IMG/VR virus record: IMGVR_UViG_3300048839_000734
Span: 1 to 23,577 of that record
Reading direction: 5' to 3' (one strand)
DNA from: a virus
DNA: 23,577 bases
The notes below the pieces were generated by a model. That model was not told where the DNA came from and did not search any database. It saw nothing but the letters and a program-made list of their open reading frames with translations. The position numbers were made by a program, and so were the translations under genes. Position 1 is the first letter of the stretch. The number at the start of each line of letters is the position of its first letter. Shown here piece after piece: positions 15,091 to 21,751 of this stretch.

Positions 15091-15136
15091 CTGCCGTTTT
15101 GGCTGGCAGTCGGGCGACCACATCCTCAGCCCCTCC

Positions 15137-17572
15137 TCAACTCCCAAACACCTCAACATCCATCACCACGTTGACCGTCGTGCCGCTCTCCATCTGCACT
15201 GGCACGGTGATCGTCCTGGCTTCGCTTGCCGTGGCCGTGCCGCCCAGGTCCAGGTAGAAGCCGGTGTCTCGCGGCCCCTCTGCTGCTGCTGTGATTGAGC
15301 CGCCCGATACCGTTGGCGTGCCTACCGTGTCCACGTTGTCGTCTGGTCCGAACAGCGGCGCCATGTCGATGTAGGGATAGACGTTGGTGACTGCGCCTGG
15401 CGTCAGCCTGATTGGCCGCGTTACCTTATGCGTGCCGTCGGCTCGGCGGCTGATCTGGTAGGTGAACGCTGGGGCTGGCTTGCGGTTGATGCGTGGCTGT
15501 CCGCTGCTGACGCTGGCTAGCCCTGCTAGGTCGTCCGAATCCAGCACGCTAAGCGTCCCGCTCCCCGGCAGCAGCGGCGACAGATCGTCGGTTACGGACC
15601 CCACCTCATCCACCGCCGCCTTCGTCGCTGCCAGGCCGGTGTCTTCGTCGAGCACCGTGAGATTGATGCCTTCCGCCAATCCGGCGAGATAGCTGAGTCC
15701 CGAAGGCGCTAGACGTGAACTAACGGATGCGTCGAGACGCGCCAATTCGACGGCTAGTTCCTCTCGTACTGCTTGAGCAATCGCCGCGGCGCCGGGGTTT
15801 TCTTCCCCGCTGACCGACTCGGTAATCGTGTGCGCGAAGCTGTTGCTCACGCCGGTCCAGACTTCGCCGCTGTTGAGCAGCGCTCGGTAGGAAACGCAAG
15901 TCAGCGTCGAGCCGTCGACTTCGATTAGCTGGCACATGCCGTAGCCGCCGTCAGTGACGCTCTGCGAGTTGCAGTAGATCGCCAAGACGTTGTTGCCGTA
16001 GCGGCCGAACAGCAGGTTGTACGCGGTCTTGTGCGTCGCAATTTCGGTAATATCGTGGCCGTTGGAAATGACCGCCAGATTCGGGATCTGCGCGAGGTGC
16101 GTATACCACCAGCCCGAGCCAAGCGGCGCCGTCGAGCGGCCGTTGGTCGGGTACTGCCCGTCGGGGTCGGGCGACTCGCTCCCGCCGGGCACGTTGTAAT
16201 TGTTCGGCATGTAGCGATCGGCGACGTTATAGTCGCCGTAGCCGTTCCCCGCGCCGGCGAACGTCGAATCGTAGGCAGCCCGCCCGCTGCCGACGCCGCC
16301 CCGCGAATTGAGGAAGGTGTGAACTTGCAGCCAGACCTTGCGCGTCGGATGCAAGGCAGCTTGAGCGACGGCCCAATCGAGTTGGGCGGTGGACGGCGCC
16401 CACGGCAGGCAGATCAACAGCCAGCCGTCCATGATCGTCGCCGAGTAAGTGTAATAATCCGAATCGTAGGTGGCGCCGCTGGTCAGCATCGCCGCGTCAA
16501 ACGTCGCCTGCCCGCTGAACAGCGACTGCGGCAGCGTGGTCCCGGTCATCATGTACCCTTCGGGCGGGTCAAGCTGCCGCGAAGCGTTTGTATCGTGGTT
16601 GCCGGTCGAGCCGTATACCCAAATCCCCGCCGCCAGAATCAAGTCGACGGCGGCCCGTGCGGCGAGATACTGCGCCTCCTCGTCTGCGTCGTCGCACCAA
16701 TCGCCGGGGCAAACCCAGCCGACGATGTTCAGCGCGTCTTTGTGCGCAATGAGCCAGTCGGCCCAATCGTCGTACATCTGCCCTTCGTCGCCGATCGGCA
16801 ACTCGCCGTAGTATTGCGGATCGCCGCTGTTGACGATCGTGGGCGCGCGGCCGTAGTCCAGGAATGAAACGAAATGCCGGACTGGCGAGACGGACGACGG
16901 CACGCCGGCTGTGGCGTTGACGCGATCGGCGTAGGTTGTGCTTTCGGCCAGGTCGGGGCAGAAGTAGAGCGTTGAAGCGCTCTCGGCCAACGCTAAGTGC
17001 GGGAGCATCGTTTGCAAGTCGGCGATCTCCTGCGTTGTCGGAGTGCCAGTGTGGCAAAGAAACAGTCCTTCGAGCCAGCCGTCCAACGGCTTGTCGCTTG
17101 CCCGGCCGCCAACGCGAATAATCGTGCCCGTCAGGTCCAGGCCGCCGCCAGCGTCAACGTAGGTTCCCGTCGAGGCGGTCCCGACTTCGACGCCATCCTT
17201 CCAGAGCCTGACGGCCGCCGAGTCGGCGCCAGTATCGAGCACGACGGAAAAGATGAAGTGATGCCACTCTTCGGCGGTGACGTCGCCTCCGTCGCCCGTG
17301 AACTTCGTCACCGCCGCGCTGGCCGAGTCGCGCACGTAGACGCACATCGAATGGTCGATGCTGCCAGGCGCCGCCTCATCCCAGAAGACTTGGATCGACG
17401 GCGAATCAGCCGTGTTGCGGATCGTCAAAATCGACTGGTCCGCGCGGCCGTCCGTAACGTCGGTAAATCGCAGCCAGAAGCCTCCCCAAAGAGAAGTCTT
17501 ACCAGCGAGTGCCGTCTGCAATCCGGCATAGTCGAGCCGGTTATTGAGCGTGTTTGCGTGTTTGGTCGCCAT
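15137..17572 (-). CDS. Fibre / receptor-binding protein with LamG-like and calcineurin-like phosphoesterase domains
   Basis: This 811-residue protein has no signal peptide. Residues about 1-200 look like a LamG/concanavalin lectin domain (SLWGGFWLRFTDVTDGRADQ, EEWHHFIFSVVLD). Residues about 230-560 contain metallophosphoesterase motifs: VCPGDWCDD (288-294), YGSTGNHDTN (320-329), LQVHTFLN (415-422) and ISNGHDI (502-508). The usual first Asp-x-His motif is not seen; LDYGR (238-242) is in its place. A linker with AVREELAVELARLDASVSSR (601-620) typical of phage fibres precedes the beta-rich C-terminal domain. It probably binds and may modify host surface polymers or dephosphorylate them. Activity is inferred. 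Confidence 0.75.
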   Translation of the reverse strand: MATKHANTLNNRLDYAGLQTALAGKTSLWGGFWLRFTDVTDGRADQSILTIRNTADSPSIQVFWDEAAPGSIDHSMCVYVRDSASAAVTKFTGDGGDVTAEEWHHFIFSVVLDTGADSAAVRLWKDGVEVGTASTGTYVDAGGGLDLTGTIIRVGGRASDKPLDGWLEGLFLCHTGTPTTQEIADLQTMLPHLALAESASTLYFCPDLAESTTYADRVNATAGVPSSVSPVRHFVSFLDYGRAPTIVNSGDPQYYGELPIGDEGQMYDDWADWLIAHKDALNIVGWVCPGDWCDDADEEAQYLAARAAVDLILAAGIWVYGSTGNHDTNASRQLDPPEGYMMTGTTLPQSLFSGQATFDAAMLTSGATYDSDYYTYSATIMDGWLLICLPWAPSTAQLDWAVAQAALHPTRKVWLQVHTFLNSRGGVGSGRAAYDSTFAGAGNGYGDYNVADRYMPNNYNVPGGSESPDPDGQYPTNGRSTAPLGSGWWYTHLAQIPNLAVISNGHDITEIATHKTAYNLLFGRYGNNVLAIYCNSQSVTDGGYGMCQLIEVDGSTLTCVSYRALLNSGEVWTGVSNSFAHTITESVSGEENPGAAAIAQAVREELAVELARLDASVSSRLAPSGLSYLAGLAEGINLTVLDEDTGLAATKAAVDEVGSVTDDLSPLLPGSGTLSVLDSDDLAGLASVSSGQPRINRKPAPAFTYQISRRADGTHKVTRPIRLTPGAVTNVYPYIDMAPLFGPDDNVDTVGTPTVSGGSITAAAEGPRDTGFYLDLGGTATASEARTITVPVQMESGTTVNVVMDVEVFGS

Positions 17573-17573
17573 G

Positions 17574-18653
17574 CTATTTACGTTTCCCTATGAGCGTCGT
17601 TTCGATGTTCGCCAAGACCGCGCCGTCCTGCCGGTAGCAGTCGCGCACCGTCACGTTCAGCGCACCGCGCGACCCCGCTACGTCGAACAGGTCCAGCGTC
17701 TTGCGCACGTCCCAGCAGGCGCAGTTTTCAATCAGCACCCGCGGCGTGTCGTCGGGGTCATCCCAGCGGAACATGCCGGTTTTGAGATATTCGGCGTCGC
17801 GGACTGTGAGCGAACTGCGGCCAGCGATGGTGAACGCCGGCGGCGCTCCCGGCCCGTAGTTCGCGGCGTGCAGTCGCAGGCCATTGAAGTAGATCGCGGC
17901 GTAGTACCGCGGGCCGCTCTCCATCGCCAGGATCGTGGTATCGCCGGCTTGCTTGTCGAGATAGACGTTGCGGAACTCGAATCGTGCGTTCGACGGGCCA
18001 ATGCCGCCGTTGGGACTGGAGAGCTTGAGCAGCGTGCAAGGCGACGGAGTGAAAAACCCGTCCACCAGCAGTTTGCCGCCGGCCTGAACGTCGAAGATGA
18101 GCGGCGTGCGGTAGGCTTTCACCGCCGAGAACTGATGGCCCATGCTCATCGTGTTGACCAGCCGAATCGCCGTGTCGCAGTCGTGGACCGATACCGACCG
18201 CGCGACCGTTTCGTCACAATTGCCGTCGCCGACGTTGACGCCGAATTGGATGCCCGTCCCGAAGCTGCATAGCTGGACGTTGTCGAGTCGCATCCGCCCG
18301 ATGGCCAGTCCGCCGATTTTGCGGTCGACGTGGATGCCGACGTTGCACCGCTCTTTCGGGTCGGCATCGAGCGGAGCGCCGGCCAGGGTTAGGTCGCGGA
18401 CGATGGCGTCGCAGCCGGTCACAGCCAGCAGCGGGCCGTCGTTTGGTTTGCCGGTCCAGACTAGGCGGGTCGTGTCGGCGTACCAGTGCGACTTGACCAG
18501 CGGGCCGGATGCTTGACCGACGAGCCGATAGCCAATGGTCCGCCCCGTGTCGATCGACTCGGCGATGCGATGCTCGCCGGCGGGGTAGTCCGCGGCGCAG
18601 GCGAACCCGCAGCAGTACCACGCGATTAGGGCGAACAGGATGCTTGCTTTCAT
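17574..18653 (-). CDS. Exported beta-helix (pectate-lyase-like) protein
   Basis: This has about 359 residues from the ATG at 18653, chosen because it overlaps the preceding TGA (ATGA) and begins a signal peptide (KASILFALIAWYCCGFACAA). A longer frame to 18674 would add seven residues before it. After cleavage the protein has repeated beta-strand coils, as in right-handed beta-helices (AIVRDLTLAG, LRLDNVQLCSFGTGIQFG, RFEFRNVYLD, LTVRDAEYL, VLIENCACW). Cysteines are spread through the chain. These helices bind or cleave sugars in many tailspikes, but catalytic residues cannot be set by eye. An export signal is unusual for a virion spike, so a cell-surface role in the lysogen is possible. Confidence 0.7.
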   Translation of the reverse strand: MKASILFALIAWYCCGFACAADYPAGEHRIAESIDTGRTIGYRLVGQASGPLVKSHWYADTTRLVWTGKPNDGPLLAVTGCDAIVRDLTLAGAPLDADPKERCNVGIHVDRKIGGLAIGRMRLDNVQLCSFGTGIQFGVNVGDGNCDETVARSVSVHDCDTAIRLVNTMSMGHQFSAVKAYRTPLIFDVQAGGKLLVDGFFTPSPCTLLKLSSPNGGIGPSNARFEFRNVYLDKQAGDTTILAMESGPRYYAAIYFNGLRLHAANYGPGAPPAFTIAGRSSLTVRDAEYLKTGMFRWDDPDDTPRVLIENCACWDVRKTLDLFDVAGSRGALNVTVRDCYRQDGAVLANIETTLIGKRK

Positions 18654-19000
18654 CGGTTCCTCCACCGTTCCCACAAGTCCGCGACAATCTCGCGGACCAG
18701 GGCGGATAACGCCGCGATCAGCATGATGCCGAGGATGCTCCCGTACTTCTCGCAGAACTCCTCGAAACGGGGCTCGTCTTTGATCTTCTGCGCGATCTTC
18801 GCGGTGATTTGGTCGGCGCTGTAGCCGCCCTCTTTGCGGTAGCCCCAGGCCAGCGTGCGGACTTCGCGGACGAATCGGCGGCGTTCGACTCGGCTGAACG
18901 TCTTGAACGCGGCGACCGGCTCAATGAGCGCATCGCCCTCGCACAGTGCGTCGAGCACGGCGTCGATTTCTTCGATGGGGTCGCGGCCGTCGGCGATCAA
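18650..19000 (-). CDS. Small protein with a C-terminal membrane helix, holin candidate
   Basis: The protein has 116 residues with an acidic then basic soluble part (EIDAVLDALCEGDAL, FSRVERRRFVREVRTLAWG). It ends in a hydrophobic helix at about 87-106 (YGSILGIMLIAALSALVREI) and a basic tail (ERWRNR). It starts with TTG at 19000 inside a TTGA overlap. One C-terminal helix with positive tail is compatible with an inner-membrane anchor, an atypical holin, or an antiholin partner for the next-upstream gene. No known family is recognised. Confidence 0.65.
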   Translation of the reverse strand: MIADGRDPIEEIDAVLDALCEGDALIEPVAAFKTFSRVERRRFVREVRTLAWGYRKEGGYSADQITAKIAQKIKDEPRFEEFCEKYGSILGIMLIAALSALVREIVADLWERWRNR

Positions 19001-19377
19001 CTTCCCGGCCCTCCTTCGCTTCGGCTATTGAGCGTATCTATCACGCGCTCCATGACGCGCGTATGGCCGTCCATGCTGCGGGAGTGCGTGTGCATTGCGT
19101 CGTTCGATTTCTCGACGATCTTCTGCACCGTATCCATCGCCTTGTCGCTTTGCTTGTGGCACTCGACCTGCATTTCCCGCTGCACCGCGTTTTGTCCGGC
19201 GATGAAGTCCATGAAGTCGGCGATTAAACGGCGGCCGGCGAATAGGGCGATCCCGATGATGCACAGAATGATCAGGCCCATGATCCAGGTGAATGGCTCG
19301 CTCCGCGCGGCGTCGGGCGTGCCGGCGAGCACTTCCTTAACGACCTGAAGCGTCTGCGGGTCGAGTTGATGCTGCAT
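18997..19377 (-). CDS. Membrane protein with coiled-coil tail, holin/spanin candidate
   Basis: The 126-residue protein has a hydrophobic helix at about 29-48 (FTWIMGLIILCIIGIALFAG) after a polar N-terminus. A long amphipathic, charged region follows (IAGQNAVQREMQVECHKQ, MDTVQKIVEKSNDAMHTH). This single-helix plus coiled-coil form is like i-spanins or tail-lysis membrane proteins. A clear Shine-Dalgarno sequence (GAGGGA) precedes the ATG at 19377, after a terminator. It shares a TTGA overlap with the next gene, so the two membrane proteins are a likely functional pair. Confidence 0.65.
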   Translation of the reverse strand: MQHQLDPQTLQVVKEVLAGTPDAARSEPFTWIMGLIILCIIGIALFAGRRLIADFMDFIAGQNAVQREMQVECHKQSDKAMDTVQKIVEKSNDAMHTHSRSMDGHTRVMERVIDTLNSRSEGGPGS

Positions 19378-19402
19378 CCGCTAGTCCCTCGAACGATTCG
19401 AT

Positions 19403-19446
19403 AAAAGCCGGCGGCGGGTTGGGTTATGAGCCGCCCGCACGCCGGC
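19403..19446 (-). terminator. Rho-independent terminator after Cys-rich gene
   Basis: GCCGGC plus GCGGG pair with CCCGC plus GCCGGC across a small internal loop, leaving a 15-base loop. On the minus strand the stem is followed by TTTTA (19406-19402). It ends the right-hand sub-operon just past the gene at 19465-19971. The base pairing is imperfect. Confidence 0.7.
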
Positions 19447-19464
19447 CGGCGCTACGAGAGTCAG

Positions 19465-19971
19465 TTACCGACAGCCGCTACAGCCGAACACGCGATGGCG
19501 AATCGGGCCGCGAGCGACGAATCGGATCGGAGCCGTCGCCACGCGAGCCACGCCGACAAGGGCGCGCCGTACCGGGCGATGTTCGCCGAACCAGTGAACC
19601 GTGCCGCGTACCGCGCGGACGGGCGCCCGCAGGACGTTGCGAACCGGCTGGCCGCGATGGAACGTCAGGACGCTATGCTCGTTTGCGTAGACCGTCCCGC
19701 GAGATTCCGCCGAGCCGCAGTTGCACGCGGGGCAGTTGCAGCCGCAGGTGTTGTTAGCGACTCCGGGGGCGACTTCCTCCACGGGACAGCCCCCAGGCGG
19801 GCAGCCAGATGGAAGCTGCTCGGCGGCGGTGTAGTACCGCTGGACCGGCTGGGCGTAGCTGCCGTACTCGTAGTACGACTGGTTGACGGGGCAGTCGGGT
19901 CCGCTGCACTGAGCGAAGGCGGGAGCCGCCAGCATCAGCACGGCGGCGAGGGTTAGGACGATGCGATTCAT
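19465..19971 (-). CDS. Exported Cys-rich protein, unknown
   Basis: The 168-residue protein has a signal peptide (RIVLTLAAVLMLAAPAFA, cleaved before QCSG). Eleven cysteines follow in small clusters: CSGPDC, CPPGGCP, and the dense CGCNCPACNC (76-85), with a final CSGC. The second half is basic (VRNVLRAPVRAVRG, RPVRRALVGVARVA) and may bind anionic polymers or membranes. The tight Cys cluster suggests disulfides or metal binding outside the membrane. An AGGAG sequence lies close before the ATG. No named family; exported Cys-rich short proteins of this style are common in planctomycetes. A role near the thioredoxin genes is inference. Confidence 0.7.
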   Translation of the reverse strand: MNRIVLTLAAVLMLAAPAFAQCSGPDCPVNQSYYEYGSYAQPVQRYYTAAEQLPSGCPPGGCPVEEVAPGVANNTCGCNCPACNCGSAESRGTVYANEHSVLTFHRGQPVRNVLRAPVRAVRGTVHWFGEHRPVRRALVGVARVATAPIRFVARGPIRHRVFGCSGCR

Positions 19972-19985
19972 TTCGATAGCTCCTA

Positions 19986-20255
19986 CTAAGGGTTTTGTTT
20001 GAAACTTTCGGCATGGCTGACTCGCTTCACAGGCTTCAGCGCATGAAACACGTCGCGGTCATATCTCACCCAACTGCGGTACAACTCTCGGCCCTTGTCA
20101 TCACGCGATAGGTAATCAATCGTTGGCGAGCACCAGTCGGCGTCGCCTGCGTAAACCGAATGAACATGCCCGCTGACCGGATTGACCAGCGTGACTTCGG
20201 TGCGTCCGCAGGTGGCGAGCGCGGCCCAGAGGATGATTTCGCAGTAGGGGTTCAT
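19986..20255 (-). CDS. Small protein, unknown
   Basis: The protein has 89 residues and begins MNPYCEIILWAALATCGRTE. The start at 20255 is chosen because it overlaps the previous TAA (TAATG). The beginning is weakly hydrophobic (CEIILWAALATC), possibly a short signal-like segment but with no clear cleavage site. It contains VTLVNPVSGHVHSVYAGDAD and RSWVRYDRDVFHALKPVKR. The two cysteines bracket the hydrophobic part. No family is recognised. It is placed between an unknown small gene and the exported Cys-rich gene. Confidence 0.6.
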   Translation of the reverse strand: MNPYCEIILWAALATCGRTEVTLVNPVSGHVHSVYAGDADWCSPTIDYLSRDDKGRELYRSWVRYDRDVFHALKPVKRVSHAESFKQNP

Positions 20256-20464
20256 TAGTTTCTGCCGATATGTAATTGGCGGACCCAGTGATTCAGCGCG
20301 AGTTTGGCGATCGGGCAAACGTCGTCGTCGTCGCACTCGTCGATCATGTCCTTGAGCATGGAGCGGAGTGCTTTGTGTGCGTGTGGTCCCTCAACTGACT
20401 CGATCATGTTCTTGAGCCATTGCAGTTGCGTGGGCAATTGCTCGCCCGGCTTGCTTTTGCTCAT
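20255..20464 (-). CDS. Small helical protein, unknown
   Basis: The protein has 69 residues, begins MSKSKPGEQLPTQLQWL and is helical and acidic in the middle (KDMIDECDDDDVCPIAKLA). Its two cysteines are close (ECDDDDVC). The ATG at 20464 lies in an ATGA overlap with the thioredoxin stop, which supports it as coding. Function unknown; an adaptor or regulator of the neighbouring genes would fit the size only. Confidence 0.6.
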   Translation of the reverse strand: MSKSKPGEQLPTQLQWLKNMIESVEGPHAHKALRSMLKDMIDECDDDDVCPIAKLALNHWVRQLHIGRN

Positions 20465-20976
20465 TGGGCCTTACTCCACCACTGGTCGAGGTGCTTGACG
20501 TAGCCCGCCGCGTCCATCGGGCAGGGTTGCGACGGCGCCGCCATCTGGAAACGCGACCCACGCACGAACACGTCGCGCGGGACCGTCGTGATGCCCATCG
20601 CCTGATGCACCGGCACGGCGCCAGTGCGGAACATCATCGTGTCCTTGGCGTCCATGTGAACGCAGGCCCAGCGCTGCGAGGCGGCAATCAGTCGCGGATC
20701 GCGGAACGGGCCGGACTCCAACGCTCGGCACGGCGCGCAGAACTCGCCGGAAACGTGCAGCCAGATCGGCTTGCCCGAATGGCGGGCGACGTCGAGACTG
20801 ACCCACTTAATAGCGGCCGGCGCCGGCGAGCGGAGCTTTTCGTTGGCGTCACCGATATGGTTCGCCTGCCGCGGCGGAAAATGGTACACGCCGCCGGCAA
20901 TCAACGGCGCACAGGCCCACGCATCCGCCAGCGGCGGTACGGCGATGGCCAGCAGGAGGTAAAGGATGGTGTTCAT
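20461..20976 (-). CDS. Exported thioredoxin-like protein with CAPC motif
   Basis: This 171-residue protein starts at ATG 20976, chosen because it overlaps the peptidase TGA (ATGA) and begins a signal peptide (NTILYLLLAIAVPPLADAWA). A longer frame to 21072 lacks such support. The thioredoxin domain has KPIWLHVSGEFCAPCRALES with C80-A-P-C83, and a cis-proline at about residue 133 (TTVPRDVF). The C-terminus is short (DQWWSKAQ). It should exchange disulfides outside the cytoplasm, as DsbD-gamma or thioredoxin_7 types do. Its position right after a cysteine peptidase suggests a shared job, e.g. keeping a catalytic Cys reduced, but this is inference. Confidence 0.8.
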   Translation of the reverse strand: MNTILYLLLAIAVPPLADAWACAPLIAGGVYHFPPRQANHIGDANEKLRSPAPAAIKWVSLDVARHSGKPIWLHVSGEFCAPCRALESGPFRDPRLIAASQRWACVHMDAKDTMMFRTGAVPVHQAMGITTVPRDVFVRGSRFQMAAPSQPCPMDAAGYVKHLDQWWSKAQ

Positions 20977-21749
20977 TTGGTCGGCACCACGACGCTGCGG
21001 AGCGCGAACGCCCAATTGGCGGACTTGCGGATTTGGTTTTCGGAGTCGTAGCCGTAGCCTTGGTCGCCCCACATGCCCCAGCTATTTGCGTACTTCACGA
21101 CGCGGCGGCCGTCGCGTTGCAGCGGCCGGCAGTAACAGATCGAGTGGCCTTCGCGGCCGACGACGACGGGATGCTGATTGCAGAGCGCCGAGAGGATGCC
21201 TTGCACGCTCTCGACGACGTGGCCCTCGAAGCCGGCGAACTGCTTGGCCGTTTCTTCCCAGCCGCTTGGGTAGGGGGTCGAGAAGCCGGTGTTCGGCATG
21301 ACGCTGCCGCCGAAGCGGGCGCGGTTTTCCGGCGTATCGAGCGGCAGGATGCCGCGCTTGCGCATTTCGTCGATGCCGTCGCTGACCATCGCTCCCGACT
21401 GCGGAGAGCGACCAATGCGCTTGTAAAGCGAAATGGCCGACAAGTGGACGACGTTCTCCAGGCCGAACTGTAGCGCCTGAACAATCTCATGCGACTGGCT
21501 GGTGGCGTTCGCCACGCAGGATCCTTCTTGCCGCTGATCGTAAATCCGCGTCACAAGTTTGTCGGCGCCGCCGCCCTCGGCCTCCATCTGCTCCATCGCA
21601 CGGGCAATCTCCGCGTCGGTCAGCACGCCCACGGCTCGCTCATAAGACTCACCGCCGAACAGCCGCGCGAACGGTACGCCCAGATCGCCGCGGACGTACC
21701 GCGGGTCGCGGGTAAAGTCGACGTCGGTGAATTGGTCGATGATGTTCAT
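20973..21749 (-). CDS. Papain-like (C1) cysteine peptidase
   Basis: This 258-residue protein has all papain-fold active-site features. The oxyanion Gln (Q72) and nucleophile (C78) lie in YDQRQEGSCVANATSQ with the papain six-residue separation; the His is in VVGREGHSICYC (H202), and the Asn in KYANSWGMWG (N222). There is no propeptide-like region or signal peptide; the first 65 residues are an acidic helical leader that could act as one. No holin-dependent export signal is seen. It may be the lysis enzyme of a protein-rich cell wall, or a virion or host-directed protease. No muramidase or amidase is seen elsewhere in the window. The call as a C1-family fold is strong, the role is open. Confidence 0.87.
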   Translation of the reverse strand: MNIIDQFTDVDFTRDPRYVRGDLGVPFARLFGGESYERAVGVLTDAEIARAMEQMEAEGGGADKLVTRIYDQRQEGSCVANATSQSHEIVQALQFGLENVVHLSAISLYKRIGRSPQSGAMVSDGIDEMRKRGILPLDTPENRARFGGSVMPNTGFSTPYPSGWEETAKQFAGFEGHVVESVQGILSALCNQHPVVVGREGHSICYCRPLQRDGRRVVKYANSWGMWGDQGYGYDSENQIRKSANWAFALRSVVVPTK

Positions 21750-21751
21750 GC

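Larger units (their letters stand above)
14932..15136. other. 205-bp intergenic region: terminators and candidate cos/TerS-binding region
   Basis: No gene is present. From right to left it holds three 12-base motifs TCTCATNNTGGG, a long inverted repeat (arms 15034-15047 and 15063-15076), a rho-independent terminator (15028-14999), and about 60 bases before terS. Lambda has its cos region in the same place, just before Nu1, with repeated TerS sites. A cos or pac role is inference; I cannot show the cleavage site. I see no convincing -35/-10 promoter for terS by eye. Confidence 0.55.

Noticed and set aside
16031-16867. Plus-strand open frame of 278 codons
   Set aside because: Opposite to the phosphoesterase motifs; Arg/Val/Ala-rich and low in structure, as antisense shadows are.
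20256-20336. N-terminal extension of the small gene at 19986-20255
   Set aside because: It begins with five arginines inside another gene; the TAATG junction at 20255 is a better start.
20977-21072. N-terminal extension of the CAPC thioredoxin
   Set aside because: Arg-rich and inside the peptidase gene; the ATGA overlap and the signal peptide at 20976 fit the shorter form better.
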